Positions 46,701 through 61,010 of a DNA stretch of 64,000 nt are shown here, piece after piece. The position numbers and the translations under genes are program-made. Each line of letters starts with the position of its first letter. The first letter of the stretch is position 1. Source of the DNA: Opeltia flavorubescens (Eukaryota; Ascomycota; Lecanoromycetes; Teloschistales; Teloschistaceae); NCBI GenBank assembly GCA_000442125.1, contig KE546979.1, forward strand, positions 310,001 to 374,000, written 5' to 3'. The notes beneath the pieces were generated by a model. It ran no database searches. It was given only the letters and a program-made list of their open reading frames with translations, and was not told the DNA's origin.

Positions 46701-49700
46701 AGCTCGGCCCAGATGGCCGGGATACGATGAAATATTACCGATATACTTGAAATACCAGAAGACCAGATCATAGACTCATTATTGCCAAGATGGCTGACTT
46801 CAATGCTTGAGATATCCTTCAAGGCGGGTCGTGGAGTCTCTGTCTACACCCCTCACCGCAGGTGCCCGTGAATGCGCCCAGGAGTGGTGCCAGGCCCGAC
46901 GTGAGGTGCACCAGCACGCCATGGCCGACGCCAACGCAATCTACGGGAAATGGCGCCTCTCAAAACCAATCACTATCAACAATAAAAATGCCTCAATACA
47001 ATACCCCTAAGAAGACATCAAATCTTCCTTCCCACCACTCATCCCCAGGTTGACCATACTCACAAGAAACAACGTCTCTAGACTAGGTTTCAAGGGTACC
47101 AGCGTCCCATATAGGAGTACCTTGAAGTTTCAAAGAGAACTTTGTAAAATAGTAGGTAGAGTACGACACCGTAACGACAAGGCGGTAGGGAGCCGAGTTA
47201 TTGTTCATAATTCGCAATCAGTCTCAGTCCGAATGGTGGCCGACTTACAATACGTGTGTGATACCATTCAGGACAATATTGTCCATGCGTAGTATCATTC
47301 CCAGATAGCTTTGGTCGTCAAAAACGACACACATCAACTATGGGAAGGAAGTCCAAGGCCATCTCTGACGGCTCAAGGAAAGAATACTACTATCGATGAA
47401 AAGCGCGAACCTTATCGAGACCCGGCATTAAGAATTAGCGTCTACGGACATGATGCTGAGAAGATTAAAGAGTCTGTTTGTATATAGTTCCAGCACACTG
47501 GGCAGAGGCAGTGCACTCAGCATCTTGACGTTTCTGAAAAAGACTCCACCCGGCTGCATTTGTCGCTATGGCATGTTTAATCGGCATAAATAGCCTCTGG
47601 AACGCCAGATAAGAGCCTATCAAAAAGAAAATACGCCTTGAACTATACTCTTAACATCTAATTCTATTACCAGCACTTGAGAAGACTTCGAGCTACAGTC
47701 TATAAGTCCTATCTAGCTAACGGAGCCGATATTTAATATCGTACGGAAGATCAAGATGCTTCTAAGCTTGTATTTAGCAAAAAGATGAATATTCGAGGCG
47801 GGACGGGCCAGCCAGGACTATGTATCTTGGCCGAACTTAATCAAATAAAAGTGAAAGGCTATTCCAGATCCAAGATTGAGATTCGGTTAACCTGAAAGGA
47901 GGAATTGTCGATCGTGGGGACAATACAAAGGTTGCTGAGAGCTAGTTGCTTGTTGTTTCCTTGAAATCACCGCTGTTCAAAGAGCTTCGCGTTTCGGTTT
48001 CTGAGGCTCACTATCAAGGTCTAAAGTGGTTTTACAGATATCTTGACGGCTCTACTTAGGAATTCGAGGAATTTCGAGGAATCCGTCCAGGTTTCCGGAT
48101 TACTGTTGCAGCAGATCAACGTCGAATCTGTACTGTTGTATTTGGAACCTGCAGCTCAGCTCACGCCGAGTCTTCGCGCGTATCAAACGTTGTACAATCG
48201 ATACTGTTAGCTCGCGAGGATGAAGCACCAGGTGAGAAATTCCATGGCTTGCTATTTCTATACATTTACCTCTGTTTCCCTCATTTCCTTTCCTTTTTGT
48301 CTTCAACCCGAAGCATCTCCTGCATTGCAAGCTTTTGCTATTCCAACCCAATCCAGGCCCAGTATATCATTAATATCAACACCTCGCGCCTCTCTAAAAT
48401 GATCATACCGAACCTAGAGCAGAATCATCGAATAAGAGAAAGGTACCTCTTCCCGTATAGAGCTATAAAAGAGATATCAAAATATTAAGTCTACAACGAA
48501 ACAAAGATTTTGATTTACGAGATACAGCTTGAGAAGATAAATAGTAAAGTCGGTTTCTATAGAGGGAATTAATATTGGGTTCTATTGGTAATAGCACTTG
48601 ACTATATCAAACTCCTATCTATTTCTGATCATACCGTCTGTCACGCAGTTCTATTGTCGAAAACTTCCATTTCCGATAGGCAACCTTTTGTCAGACTACT
48701 TCCAATATCGACGACAATTTACAGGATCATTTACAATCCATTAGTACTGAGAAAGTGATAGTCCAGACTAGGCACTTCTTCCATTNTTCAAGCTATAGCT
48801 GATATTCGCTACGATAGTAAGGTCTGTCGATTGGAGAAGAAACTGGACGAGGCCCTAAGCATCGGATACAAGGCCCATGCGTTCGCTCAAAGGATCAAAA
48901 AATGGTATTTCGCCAATATCTATGGCATGGAGAGGGGCCAAAACCACAGTATCAATGAAATTTCGCGACCTATTCACGTTTTTCCCTGACGATCCAAGTC
49001 CTCCAGATTTCTCGCTCTTGGAAGCCCAAAAACGATGGAAGTCCTTGGTGACGTCGAGCGCCATGATGGTTCCAGAATTCACTACAGCTGACGAGGAAAG
49101 CCAGAGCCACCTCAATTTCCAATGTTTCTACACCTTGCGAAGCTTTTCGTTTGCATTTATAGTTCATTGACTTCATCCAAAGAGTCCTTGAGTCCTTAAG
49201 CTTGTATAGAGCATTGCATGTACTATCACGTTCCAAGGAAGGATCGCGCCTAAATATATGATCAAATCAACACGCTGTTTTTTCAGCCCTGGGCTTTTTT
49301 TTCGAAGGTTAAGTACTTTCTTAAGAGGGCTGGAAAGTACTGGCGACACTGACACAAATATCGAAACTCGAACTGACGCTAATAATGAGAACCAATGTGC
49401 TTCAAGCAAGAATCATCCATAAATATCGGAAGCACTTTTGAGCAGTTACGATTACTACAGACCGCGCGTACCATCGATATCACGATTTCAAGAAAGGGGA
49501 AATATGAATGACAAGACTCTCGTCACAGATTTTGAAAGGAGTTGAGACAAATTAAGATAAAAGTACTTAAAGGTCAAAACCAAATTATATCAAGAACCGC
49601 TCTTTCATAGCATGCAAGCGAGGGTAAAGGCTCAAGAGGAGGAGGAGACACGGACTCAGGCACAGATCACGTGCAAAAATCTTAAGCCTCCCTTCAAAGA

Positions 49701-52700
49701 CACTCTTTTCTTTTCTTTTGTTCGGAAACGAGATCCAGGGTTGTTTTTATGGTTCTCTGCCCTTTAATTTCTCCCAGAACGAACTTTGGTCGCAACTTCA
49801 TTATCTCGTCTCGTGGTCCATCCCTCAACATTACAGCTTATAATAAATCTTTGGCAAAGTCAAACGTCCATAAGAAGCAGTCTCTTCCGAGGCGGCGAAG
49901 AGATGTTATTGATAGAAGTGAATATGCAAACAGTCCGCTAAGACTAGGAAATACACAACAGCCGCAAAATCGCCGCTCGTGCTGAGTACAACGAAGATGC
50001 AGCATTTGCATACACTCTTCATCTAATTGAAGAGACAGCTTACTCGGGTGATCTCAAGTTATAGGCCTTCGGAATGGTGGAAAATCAATTATACTGTTGT
50101 TGAAATCTCCATCATACGCGTGTGTTAGAACCGAAGCGGGGGATGGGCTTGTGAAAAATAATTAACCATGAATCGAACAAGAGTAATGTAACGAATATAA
50201 AGTCGTACCAAAACACTATGGACGAATATCAAGCAGTGCTATAATAACACTGACGAAGATCTGTTGAATTTATACATCAAGGAAACACGGCTCTACCTTT
50301 CCTAGCCTAGGTAAAATCCTTTTATTCGTCTCAACATTAACCAAACAAGGATGATGTTATCATGACTCCACAAATACAAATCAACAAATCTTCTGGGTTG
50401 ATAAATTAGTTTTTCAACGTATTGAAGGTGGCAGTCTCGCTAAAGGGTCAGGTGCATAAACTTGACGACTTCAACCACTCTCTTACCCCTAGGTTTGGCA
50501 ATTTGAAGGCAGAAACAAGCATCTCTCTGTTCAGAAGAGCACAGAACTGCAGCCTCCTTATAATTTTGACACTGACAGTCTAGGATACAAAAGACAGTCA
50601 GCCTGATGATGTGAAAAATGACTGAAGAGTCGACGATCTTGTGAATCGAATTGAAACTTCTAATGCGCACACTCAAAGCTTTTGATGGACAGAACTTGCG
50701 TTGGATATCAGAGCAGTATAAATGGTCTGATGTTCACCATGTATACCACAAATTTTATAGAGCTTACATGGAAAAGCCTGCTCGAAGGCACAAGGAGTTG
50801 GTCAGTAAGGTCTCAGCCGCGAAGCGCCATCCAAAAGGTCCGAAATGTGACGCTATTATCTAAGATGCTCCCAGATTTAATCGAGAGTCGCCCAACAATA
50901 CGTAGCTTTGATCAACTATACATATATCAAGAGTATTCTGTCCGCCCAATACGGCCCCCAAGCTTTCTTCAACAATACCGAGGGCCACCGTATGGGCTTC
51001 ATCTACGATTTCGAATTCTACGATCATCGATAGGTTTCACTTCCTCCTTCAGTCTATGCTTGGGCTCAATTGTACCCTGAGTTCAGTTTCCAACCAAATT
51101 AATTGATACACTATCGTATAAACTCAGCAGATAAATGCGATCTACTGGGCTGAAGGATCCACTATGGAGCCTCAATACCTCAAAGAATACCTTAGCCGAA
51201 AAGATCATAAACAAGACATCTGCATTAATTTCTTGACCACGCTTCCGGGCCAAAATATTCACTACGACGCTCGGACATCCAACGACGATTTAATCCCGGA
51301 AACGGTACGTTCTGCGAAGTCTTCCGTGGCGACGAATCTGATGATCGCAATAAACGCGACTTCTTCAAGTTCGATGGAGATAAGCGGGTGAACGGGTACG
51401 CACTCAAGTCAGAACGGTAATGAGCTAGCAGCCATGATTTGCCACTTGGATTGAGCTAGAGGACATTGCATTACGGGGAGATTGCATTCATATCGCTGTG
51501 TTATAGCTAAGTTGAAAGGTCGCGACGAGTAAAATACCGAGATCAGGACTTTCAACTATTGCTCTGAGGGTCACGCAAGCTCACCTCGAGGATCTCTTAC
51601 ACGGATCCGCATTCTCGACATGCAGCAACTCGATCAGGCTTTACTCTTGACATCATATCTTTCTCCTATCTCCTATTCCCTCAAGCCATCTTTGACCATG
51701 TGGATTCACCGAAGAGTCGATTTTTCATTTCTTCATCCTTTAAATTCTTCCGATGCCGACGATTGTTTTTTGGAATTAAGATTTACAAACAAAGATACTG
51801 CACTCCAAGGACCAGGGAATTCCTTCAAATATACGAGAAAAATCCCAAGGCGTATCTCACCACCCTAGAAAACATCCTCAATGAGACCAACAGTGGAATG
51901 TATGAATGAGATACTTCACTCCAGAACAATTATATATAAAGGTATCGACCCAGGGATTCAAGAACCCACTATAGCAATCATAGCATAAGCGATACTCCGC
52001 TAATACAATGACTATGGGGATCATATTGTACTCCAGTGTGCAATCATTTCGACCGAACTTCGTTGAGGGAAAAGTTTAAAACGTTGATATCTTGACAGGT
52101 CAGTCATGAGGGCAAGTACTGTGTTCGTTGTGGGTCATGATGATGCCGCAGGTTGCGTACAGGTCGCTACTGGAATAGAGCGTTCCATCACACAATGGCG
52201 GCTCTCTAAAAGTCACATACGACAACACTCCTACTTGTGTGTGGAGCACCAAATATCGTCCTCGAATCATCTGCTTGGACAATCCATTGATATCTCGAGT
52301 CCATCAGACCTTAACTTATAGTGTACAAATTCCTTAGGGAGGCCTTATGATCACTCAAAGACGTTATCACACGATCGCTTGGTGCATTTCTGCGTATTCG
52401 GCTTTCGATTTTCTTTCAAACTCTGTCTTTCCTCACTTGCTGTACTTCCTTCTTCTACATTTATGCTAGGTACAAACTTAAATGCCATTTGAGGATCGAC
52501 TCCTGTTTTCCTGGTACCGTAAAATCTTTCACTGCTTACTATAAAAGCCTCGTCTTCGGGTTTTCATTTCACTATCCGTTTGGAGCCAATTTGATCTCGC
52601 TTTCCCTGCTTTTGTCCGGTTTTTCGCGCTATTATATGAAAGGCAGAGAATCAATAATCGTAAGGGCAAGACTTAGGGATAAATAAGTTACCGAGGGTCG

Positions 52701-55700
52701 TTTTAGGTAACTATTAGAAATTCTCAACAATCCTTACAACGATGATAGGATTCCCTATAAATGAGAGATTCTTTATCAAGCAGCCACGCGTTATCCAGCT
52801 TTTTATATTTTCTGAAAACTTGAACCTAAAGAATGACAGCATACTTCATTTTCTTTGACCCGAGACCTCACGAGTACGGCGGATGGAAGGTTGATTTTCC
52901 ACTCAAAGATCAGTCCCACGTCGCGTACATCATATACAGGTCTGGCTGCTAGGACTACCCTCTGCCTCGTAGTCTATTATTTTGAAACCGAAAGAAGACA
53001 GCACTTCTTCATTCTCATCTGTACCCCGCTGAGCAGCTCCCCAGACTCATTGAATTGATTCAATCTTTGTTGTACTCGAACAGAGTCGTGGTGATCCTTC
53101 CGTCAACTATATCAGATTCAACTCCTAATATGACATCTTTTTTTCGTGATTTTAAAACCTCTGCTTCCTCCCTAGAACCCGATGTGCGAGACCTACTATG
53201 GAAGTAACCAGGAAACGAAGGAAAGAACTGGCAAAAGCTCAACGCTCTGCTAGAGAAAGAAGATGAACTCGTGACCGATTATCACGATCACCACCATAGA
53301 GGCTTCGCCATTAACGGACCAGCAACCCTATAGGCTGATAGCATTATGATTGTAGCCCACAGACTCCATATCGATACAGTGGTTGTAAAATACGCAATTA
53401 CCGCATACGCGAAAAGAAGTTTCAATTGAGTGCAAAAACTCATTGAAGATGGCGAGTGGGAGGAGCTTGCCAGGGGTAATCTATGGGATGAGCGGAATCT
53501 TTAACCATTCAGATTTTCGTTGATCTAAGAGCAAATTTCTGCTAATAATAAAAACATCTACAGTAAATATTGGCGAGTGAATTTCGAAAGACATCGCCAC
53601 AATGGGCAATGTAGCCGCACTGAATGAAAGGGTTTGGGCTACAAATTATGGCTCAAATACAGAAGGTTTCTGGTGGTAAGCTGGGCTAGAACCAATGTTC
53701 CAGCTACAGGACACGTATCAAGGCAATCAACGGTGGTCGGATACGTTACGGGAGAAGATTTACGACAAATCAAAGGCTGTAGCGAACAAATTTTAAATCA
53801 CTACTGCTACTACTGAGGAGACAGACTTCGAGTTCCAATTCTGCAAATGATCATCGAAGCTTATCGAAAGAGAAGAAGAATATCGAAACTTCATACTCGA
53901 AGAGATCAAAGCCTTTAGGAAGTTATTGAGTGAGGATTACAAATTATTAGCCGGTGCTAGCCAGTCTAAGTAGTCTCAAGGCCATGTACTGATCTGGATG
54001 AGTGCCGCTGCGATTGAGGCCAGAATTGGATCTATTGTTTCAGCTTCCACCGATTTCGTACCTAGGCTCCTGGGAATCTTTTAAAGCTCAAGATGTCTAG
54101 TATCGTCTCATTTCAAGAATCTTTCGACAGATTCGAAGAAAAGTATTGCTGCATATTAATTGGCCTTGGAGAAGAACACTCCAGATCATTTAATCAAATA
54201 CACATCTTGGTAAAACCGTGCGCATTAACGTTGTCCCTGAAATAGCTTCTGCTACATGGGTGAGAACTCGAATTCAAGACTATGTGTCCAGGATAATCTA
54301 CTTTTCAAGTACAAGCCGGATTACGAGACTATATTATCGTCTCTAGGTTTACCATCTTGGTGTCCAATTTCGAGAATACTGTGAATTGCAAGCACTAAAT
54401 TCTCTTCTACGTTCTCGAATGTGCCTTTACGATTTTTTTCTGGGCGATATTTTCAAAAACTACAACCAGCTCAAGAATAGATGCTCCCAAACGAAAGCGA
54501 GATTTCTCAAGGCCTTCAATCTGCTCCATTCTCACTTTAAGGAGTCATCCAAACCTCAATACACAAGAAAGTACTCTTGGCAGCAAATCTCATAAGCCTG
54601 AACTACTGATCTCCAAAGACATTGAAGGTAGAAAGAAGGAGCGTTAAGCTCAGGGAAATACCCATCCTTGAAGGCAAAATCGAAAGTCTTTCTATCTGAA
54701 TGTACAAATTTAGTGAAGACAAGGTTTATGGAGAACTTCTCACCGCAGAAATAGCATCTCTCTTGTCTCTGAGAGAATGGACAAGGAACAGCAGGTTCCG
54801 ATATTCTCGGGGCTCAACAAAGATTAGAACGGTGTGATGTAGCAGCACTTTGAGCGTTCATCGATCGAAATGTCATCTAGGGCTCATCATCAGTATTGGC
54901 AAGATTACAAAGAAAACAGCGAGGACAAGTCACTCCGCAGATAACACCACCTAAGAATGTAATGACATCTGAGAGCATATGACACAATCGTGGAGAAGGA
55001 AGGATCAATGACTATCTACTCTCAGTCAACGGGATTCCGTCGGAGATTCCATTCCTCCAAGCATGGTAATAGGAAGCCCGTTAGCTACCCATGATGACTT
55101 CAAGTGAACCGTGATCTCAGCCCCAGAAATAAATCAAAGTATCTAAGTGATATTCTCTCCATCATCATGACAAGAGTATAAATTGAGCCTCATGATACCA
55201 TATTACACCAATGAAAGAGTCCACAACCCAGATTCATTGTCGGCATTGCAATCATCCCAGGCGCAAGAGGAGCTGCTATTCTCTAGTCATCGTCTTTTGC
55301 AGATGGCAACCTCAGCTTAGTACCTTTCAGTCGCGATTACTTTGATCAAAACGCCATGGCGAAATGTAGGCTGTCAAAGCCATTGACAGCCTTCGTTGGT
55401 GCTTGCGGAAACACCGAAATATGTACGGCCTTGATCTTCATCTATACCGTAATAGTTCTACCCTGACAAACTGATATATCATTCTGTTTTCCCATGAGTG
55501 GAATAAATGATACCTACTGCAGGGAAGCCCTTTATCCTCCAACTTTATCAAAATCTAACTTATTAATGACCCAACCACTCAGAAGAATTCCTATTATGAT
55601 ATCCCGTTATGAACCCCTTTTTTGATTCACTTCTACTTGGCGCATATGTAATACACATTTTCCTACGCATAGCTCTAACAGAAAAGAAAGGGAAAAAAAG

Positions 55701-56430
55701 AAGCTAGCGTTCAAAACGAAGGAGGGAAGAAAAGAAGATTAAAAAGCCAAGCAGGAGTCACGTAAGATCCTCGATACAGTGCGAAAAGCAAAGATACCCT
55801 GGTATATCGCCGATACAGCGCGATAACATGGAGCATTGCGTAAAAGTACGTACCTAGAAGACCGTATATAGAGAAAGCCCTGACATCCCGCCATTGGGTA
55901 CCATTACGGCCCAGAACTTTCGGCAGACGGCAGACTCTGCATCCGCTGCTGTCTTAGTATTTCTATTTCTGCAAGCGGCAACTTTATCCTTGAGACGTTC
56001 TCTTGCTTTTGCCTGGCCCCTTGCGAACCTCAAAGATCATGAGATGGGCAGTCTCTACTTGGCAAGATCAACAATCATGGCAGGNAAGATTTCTCTTTTG
56101 TCATCACTGTATATCTGGGATGCTGATCGGTTCAAAAGGGCACATCTATCTCAAAACAGTACTCATCACTCACCTCCTCATTCTCTCGAGCAATCATCCC
56201 AAAGCGAAAAAGTCCGAATGAATAAGGGGAAAAAACGTAAAGACAAAGGAGATGGCATAAGCGTTGAACGGCTGATCCAAATCCAGAAAAAAAATAAGGG
56301 GCATATATATCAAATCTGTATATAAGCAAATTTACTCCATCCCTCTGTAGTGCCAAGATTCCATCTCCATTCGAATATTATCAGTGTCCGTTGTTGATGT
56401 AGACTTGCTCACTGGAGAACGACATCCCCT
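37711..56430. other. Main part of the gene-poor block, about 18.7 kb
   Basis: No intact gene supported. The sequence is AT-rich but not as extreme as the transposon interior at 61-62.7 kb, and CA/TG dinucleotides remain common, so heavy RIP is not evident. Small plus-strand open pieces recur (37939-38268, 38642-38956, 40801-41064, 41376-41738, 51620-51909). The piece at 38642 contains RYQELPAEIRRLA, which weakly recalls the start of fungal F-box/2EXR-like domains (LPxEIR). Ambiguous bases occur at 48786 and 56085. No terminal repeats, tRNA or rRNA genes were found. Confidence 0.5.
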
Positions 56431-56898
56431 CTCCTGCCACCAGCAACCCTCCCCTCCTCGATGTCAGAAAAGTTCAAATAGACAGACAATCCATGTATCA
56501 AGCTCGTTGCCGTGTACATGACCCTCGCGACAAAATCTTTGTGGGATATTTCCTGCAAAACTTACAAGGAAAACGATGAGGTGAAAGCAAAGACAAAACC
56601 ATGCCATTGTAAAACCCTTCTATTCGTTTCTATCAATGATAAACCTGGTCTATGTATGGTATTCGAAACCTAAGGTAAGGAGAAAAATGAGAAATCGAAC
56701 TGCCAAACATCCGTGTCCATCTAATGCCACTCTTGCACCAAGAAGGAAGAGAGCAGTAAGAACTCCAAAGCGCCATGGACAATACCTGCACAAGTTCTAC
56801 CCCTTTTGCCGTCAACCTCCTATTGTCATCACCGTCATGACCCATTTCACGTTTTGCGAGGGACCTTGAGTCCACATGTCTAGCAGCAATGCAACCGT
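56431..56898 (-). other. 3' flank of elongation factor 3 gene
   Basis: Non-coding sequence downstream of the stop codon of the elongation factor gene; expected to hold its 3' untranslated region. Nothing else recognised. Confidence 0.5.
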
Positions 56899-59800
56899 TT
56901 ATTCCTCGTCTGAGAAGACTTCCTCACCCCTCTTTCTCCTCGCCATGCGATCTTTCTTCTTCTTCCTGAGCTCAGAGCTTGTCAACTTGGCCTTCTTCTT
57001 CCCTCCCTCAATCTTATTGCCCATCGCATCATATTTGTCCTCTTCGTCCTCCTCAGCCTTCAATCTCTCTCCTCTGCCCTGACCTTGAATCCAGTTGTGC
57101 CCCGAAGGAGTCATTTTGCCGTCCATGACAGCCCAGACCTCCTCAGTCAAATTCTCCGTGAACTCTGCGCTGTGCGTGATGATGATGACACCACCCTCGA
57201 AAGACTTGAGAGCTTTTGAAAGAGCACCAAGCGAGTCTCGGTCCAGATAATTAGTAGGCTCGTCCAGGACAATTAGATGAGGTCGTTGCCACGAGCAGGC
57301 CGCGAGGACAACTTTGACTCGCTGACCACCAGAGAGACCCCGCATACGTGAGTGGGTGATCAGCTCGGCATCGAGACCGAAATTCGCCCCGTGCAGCTCG
57401 ATTTCTTTCCTGACTAGTGGACGGAATTGACCGCTGGCAAGTGCTTCTTTTTGGTCGACCTCAGCAACCATCTTTTGATGTGAAGCGAGAATCTCGCTTC
57501 GTGGGATCCAAGCGTTGTCTGCAGTCATCATCGGAGTCCATTTCTCGCCTTTCTGACCGACATTCTCTCCTAGAACGAATGAACACTCATACTCATAGGA
57601 ATTCTTAAATTTTCTTCGCGAATGGATGCCGATGACACGACGTGATGATCCCTCAATCTTGTAGATCTTGTCCATAGCTTTCTCGTCCTCATCGGTGACA
57701 ATCTTATTGGCACGATCCATCGTTTCTCGATCTTCCCCAGTCTGGAATCGCCACTGGATGTACTCGGATGGGGTTTTGTCGAGATGATGATCGATATGTG
57801 CGAACGCATGCTGTTTGATGTAGGCAATTCGGATGTTCTCGTGGGTATACACATCTCCAGTCGTAGGAACAAGCTCACCAGTCAAAACGTTGATGAGGGT
57901 GGACTTGCCGGCACCGTTAGGGCCTATGACGGCGATACGGGAACCAAGCGAACATTGGAATGTAATGTCTGAGATTTGAGGCTTCGAGGTACCAGGATAT
58001 TGAAAGGCCATGTTGTTGACGCGGACGATAGCTTTAGCTTTGGTCTTCACACCTTCGAGGAAACCTGGCTCGGGAAATTTGAATTCCATCTCCGACGCAC
58101 TGAGCTCATAGTATGATTTGGCAGACGGAACTTTCTTGACGAACTCCTGGAGATTGCCACGGTATCTTCGTAGCTTAAAGCGCTCGTAGTGGATGACATG
58201 CTGAATGACGTTGTTCAAGAACTTGCTGTCGTGTGATACGATGATTGACGTGCAGGGAGAATTGGTCAAATATTCCTCCAGCCATTTAACGTTCTTGACA
58301 TCCAAGTGATTCGTAGGTTCATCCAGAAGCAGAATGTCGGGATCTTCAAACACTGCACGAGCCAAGGCGAGCTTCATCTTCCAGCCACCAGACAGCGAAG
58401 TGATCGGACCTTCGAATTGCTCCTTGAAAAAGCCGAATTCGGTGAGCCTACCCTCGACAGCTGACTGCTCAATCTCGATACCGACGTCTGCAAGCTTTTT
58501 CATGGTCCAACCAATGACAGTCTGCTCAGTGTCTGCAGAATCGAGATCATGCTCAACGAAAACAGTCTTGACTTCATCCTTTTTAGGGAAGCCTTCGACT
58601 TGCTCATTATTGATAGCACGCATGAGGGTTGATTTACCGGAACCGTTAGGGCCTAGGAGACCGTAGCGCTGGCCACGCTTAAGGCGCAAGTGTGTCTGAT
58701 TCAGCAGGATTTTGGCACCATAAGCCAAATTGAATGTGCAGTTACAAAGATCTTCACCGGCTTCGTCATCCTCCTCAGATTCGACTTCATCAACAGCACC
58801 GGGCGAAGCTCGCTTTCGCAGGGCATCGGCAATGGGCCGTGAATCAGCGTCACCAACGACGGAATTGATGTAGGGAAGTGTCTGCTCAGTCCAGCTGGCA
58901 GAGTCGTTGTCCTTTTCGTCAATAAGCTGACCAGCGATCGCCGAAATGTACTCAACGACTGGCTCAAATTTGGTGACGACATCCTTGTGGGATGTCGTGA
59001 GAATCTCTTTCAAAATGGTAGAGACGGTTGCGACATCACCAGCGTGTGAGACTTCGGGGATTTTACCGTCCTTGACGGCTCCAACTCGGACTAGAGTATC
59101 AAGACCTTGCCTAGTCTTTTCACGGGCTTCGGGATCGGCTAAATTGTCATAGTTCTTTTGCAGAGCGGGCATAAGTCGTGGTAAGAAGGCAGCAACAATC
59201 TGGGGATCTTCGACCAGCTTGCACATGTTGTCAACAATGACAGCCGATTTTCGCTTGATAGCAGTCTCACGCTCAGCAAGACCTCGATCGAGAAGTGGAA
59301 CCATGATAGCCAGTGTTGGCTCGTGAACATCAGTGACAAATGTCGTAGCACCCAACAGATGTACGGTCTCAGGAACATTCTCTGGCTTGGCGATACATTT
59401 GATGAGCTCGGGGATAAAGCGATCGATGTCCTTGTTGACGATGAGATTGCAAACTTTTTCCATGGTGCCATATGCGGCTTTCTTGACTTCCGGCTTAGTG
59501 TCCCACATTGACTCGGAGATAACAGGGATGAGATCTGGAACGCGGTATGCAAGCTGGGTAGGTGCGCTCTCAACAAGGGCTTCAACACAACTGAGGCCGG
59601 TCATCTTCTCGGGCCACTTCTGCGCTTTGAGGATCGATTGGATTATTGGAGGGAGAACTGCTTTGACGGCGTTGGGGTTGACGGCCTTGACAATCGCAAG
59701 AGCAGCTGATTGTGCCGCAACTTTGACGGGGTTCATCTTGTCGCCAACAGCTGCAAGAACGGGTGGAAGGATAGTGACGAGATAAGGCTCGACGTTCGGG

Positions 59801-60194
59801 GCAACATTGTTGTGCTGGGCGATGTGACGGATGGCATTGAGAGCCCTCTCCCGTACACTGGCATCTTTTTTGTTGGCAAGTTGTTTTTTCAATGTATCGA
59901 TGGCCCTATAAGAGAACTATTAGCACTGGCTGGACACAACGGGCGATTGATAAGGCTAGCGAGCCAAAACCAATAAAGAAAGATTGTGTCATACTTTGTG
60001 GGTGCATCATGCTCCTCGATGTCGCCATTGATGAATGTGGCAAGATTACCGGCGGCAGCAGATGTCTCGTCTGCAGTCTTTGCGATGCTTAGGGTGCTCA
60101 AGAGCTCATCGAGGGTCTTGACAGATTTTTGGTTTTCGGATTTGGTATTTTGTGCGTTTGATGGCACGGACTCCATGGTGTCGACTGAGGGCAT
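56899..60194 (-). CDS. TEF3: Translation elongation factor 3 (eEF3), ABC-F ATPase, 2 exons
   Basis: Exons 60194-59995 and 59905-56899, joined across an 89-nt intron (GTATGA donor, TTATAG acceptor); 1068 residues, close to the usual size of about 1050. eEF3 is the fungal ribosome-bound ATPase that promotes release of deacylated tRNA from the E site during each elongation cycle. Domains in order: N-terminal HEAT repeats and helical bundle (about 40-440); first ABC domain with Walker [10 protein letters not shown] (485-493), signature LSGGW (571-575) and Walker [12 protein letters not shown]; second ABC domain with GPNGAGKST (728-736), LSGGQ (924-928) and [13 protein letters not shown] chromodomain-like insertion (about 811-900) lies within the second ABC domain, and a Lys/Arg-rich C-terminal tail (about 1036-1062) is likely to bind the ribosome. 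All catalytic motifs are intact. The ATG at 60194 gives [10 protein letters not shown]; a second ATG (residue 7) is possible. Confidence 0.97.
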
Positions 60195-60895
60195 TGTAAA
60201 GGTGGTGGAACAAGGATGAATTAATGATGAGGTGCTGGTAGGATGGTGTTAAAAGGGGACCGAGATCGTGGCGAAGTTCAGAGAGCTGAGAAGATAGGGA
60301 GAGATCAATGAAAGCCCACGCGGAATCCTTGCTTGAGACGCAAGGTGCGCTCTGTACTGGCGCTCTGGGTGTAAACTCTTTTGTGATGGCGATCGAGTGA
60401 CTTCTGTAAAGGAAGTTATCTGCGGTGAGGCAAAAGAAGGTAGAAGAATAGTTGGGGAAGAATTTTGGTTTATTTTAACAAACGCATTTCCAGTGCTTGT
60501 GTCAGAACCCAAATTTTTTTTCACACTAGGCTTAGTTCAACCTGGTGGCCGTCTACGGTCTTCGTCTATCGTCCAATCACAGGCTTGAGAAGAACCATGT
60601 TTTCACCGCCTCATCTCCAACAATCGATTTCTTAAATCCCTTTCAATTTGAGACCATTTCTAAGCTCCATTTGATCAAATTTACCGTATGTTGATAATAC
60701 TATACATTAAATGGTGCCTCTTCCCTTTATTTGACCATCATTCCTCATCATCATGCAGTGATTCAAGTTTGAAAGTTCACCCCACGCCTCCAACCCATCC
60801 ATCTGTCTAAGCCTGCCGCCCCGAACATGCATAAACTATTTTAGGTTGTGGCCAATGCGATGCTGCAGCTGACTAATCGTTCTCGAAGCCACGGA
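60195..60895 (-). promoter_or_regulatory. Promoter and leader region of the eEF3 gene
   Basis: About 700 bp between the eEF3 start and the left end of the transposon. No separate gene is visible. Strong expression of eEF3 is expected, but I could not single out core elements. Confidence 0.45.
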
Positions 60896-60931
60896 CCGAG
60901 GGTCGGTCGCAAAAGTCTTGTTACATAGGGG
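60896..60931 (+). repeat. Left terminal inverted repeat of the DNA transposon
   Basis: 36 bp, exact inverse of 62734-62769. It keeps its GC content although the interior is AT-mutated, so few RIP-type changes have reached the ends. Confidence 0.93.
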
Positions 60932-61010
60932 GCGGGATAGCGTCTCACAGCCTCACTACCAAATTTAGATATAATAGCTATAAGATTCAACTATTATATT
61001 AAACTCTACT

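Noticed and set aside
12816-56085. Five single ambiguous bases (12816, 20576, 23045, 48786, 56085)
   Set aside because: All in non-coding sequence; they are assembly uncertainty rather than biology.
31136-56430. Search for retroelement or large mobile element signatures
   Set aside because: No polymerase, integrase, protease or transposase motifs, long terminal repeats or terminal inverted repeats that I could support.
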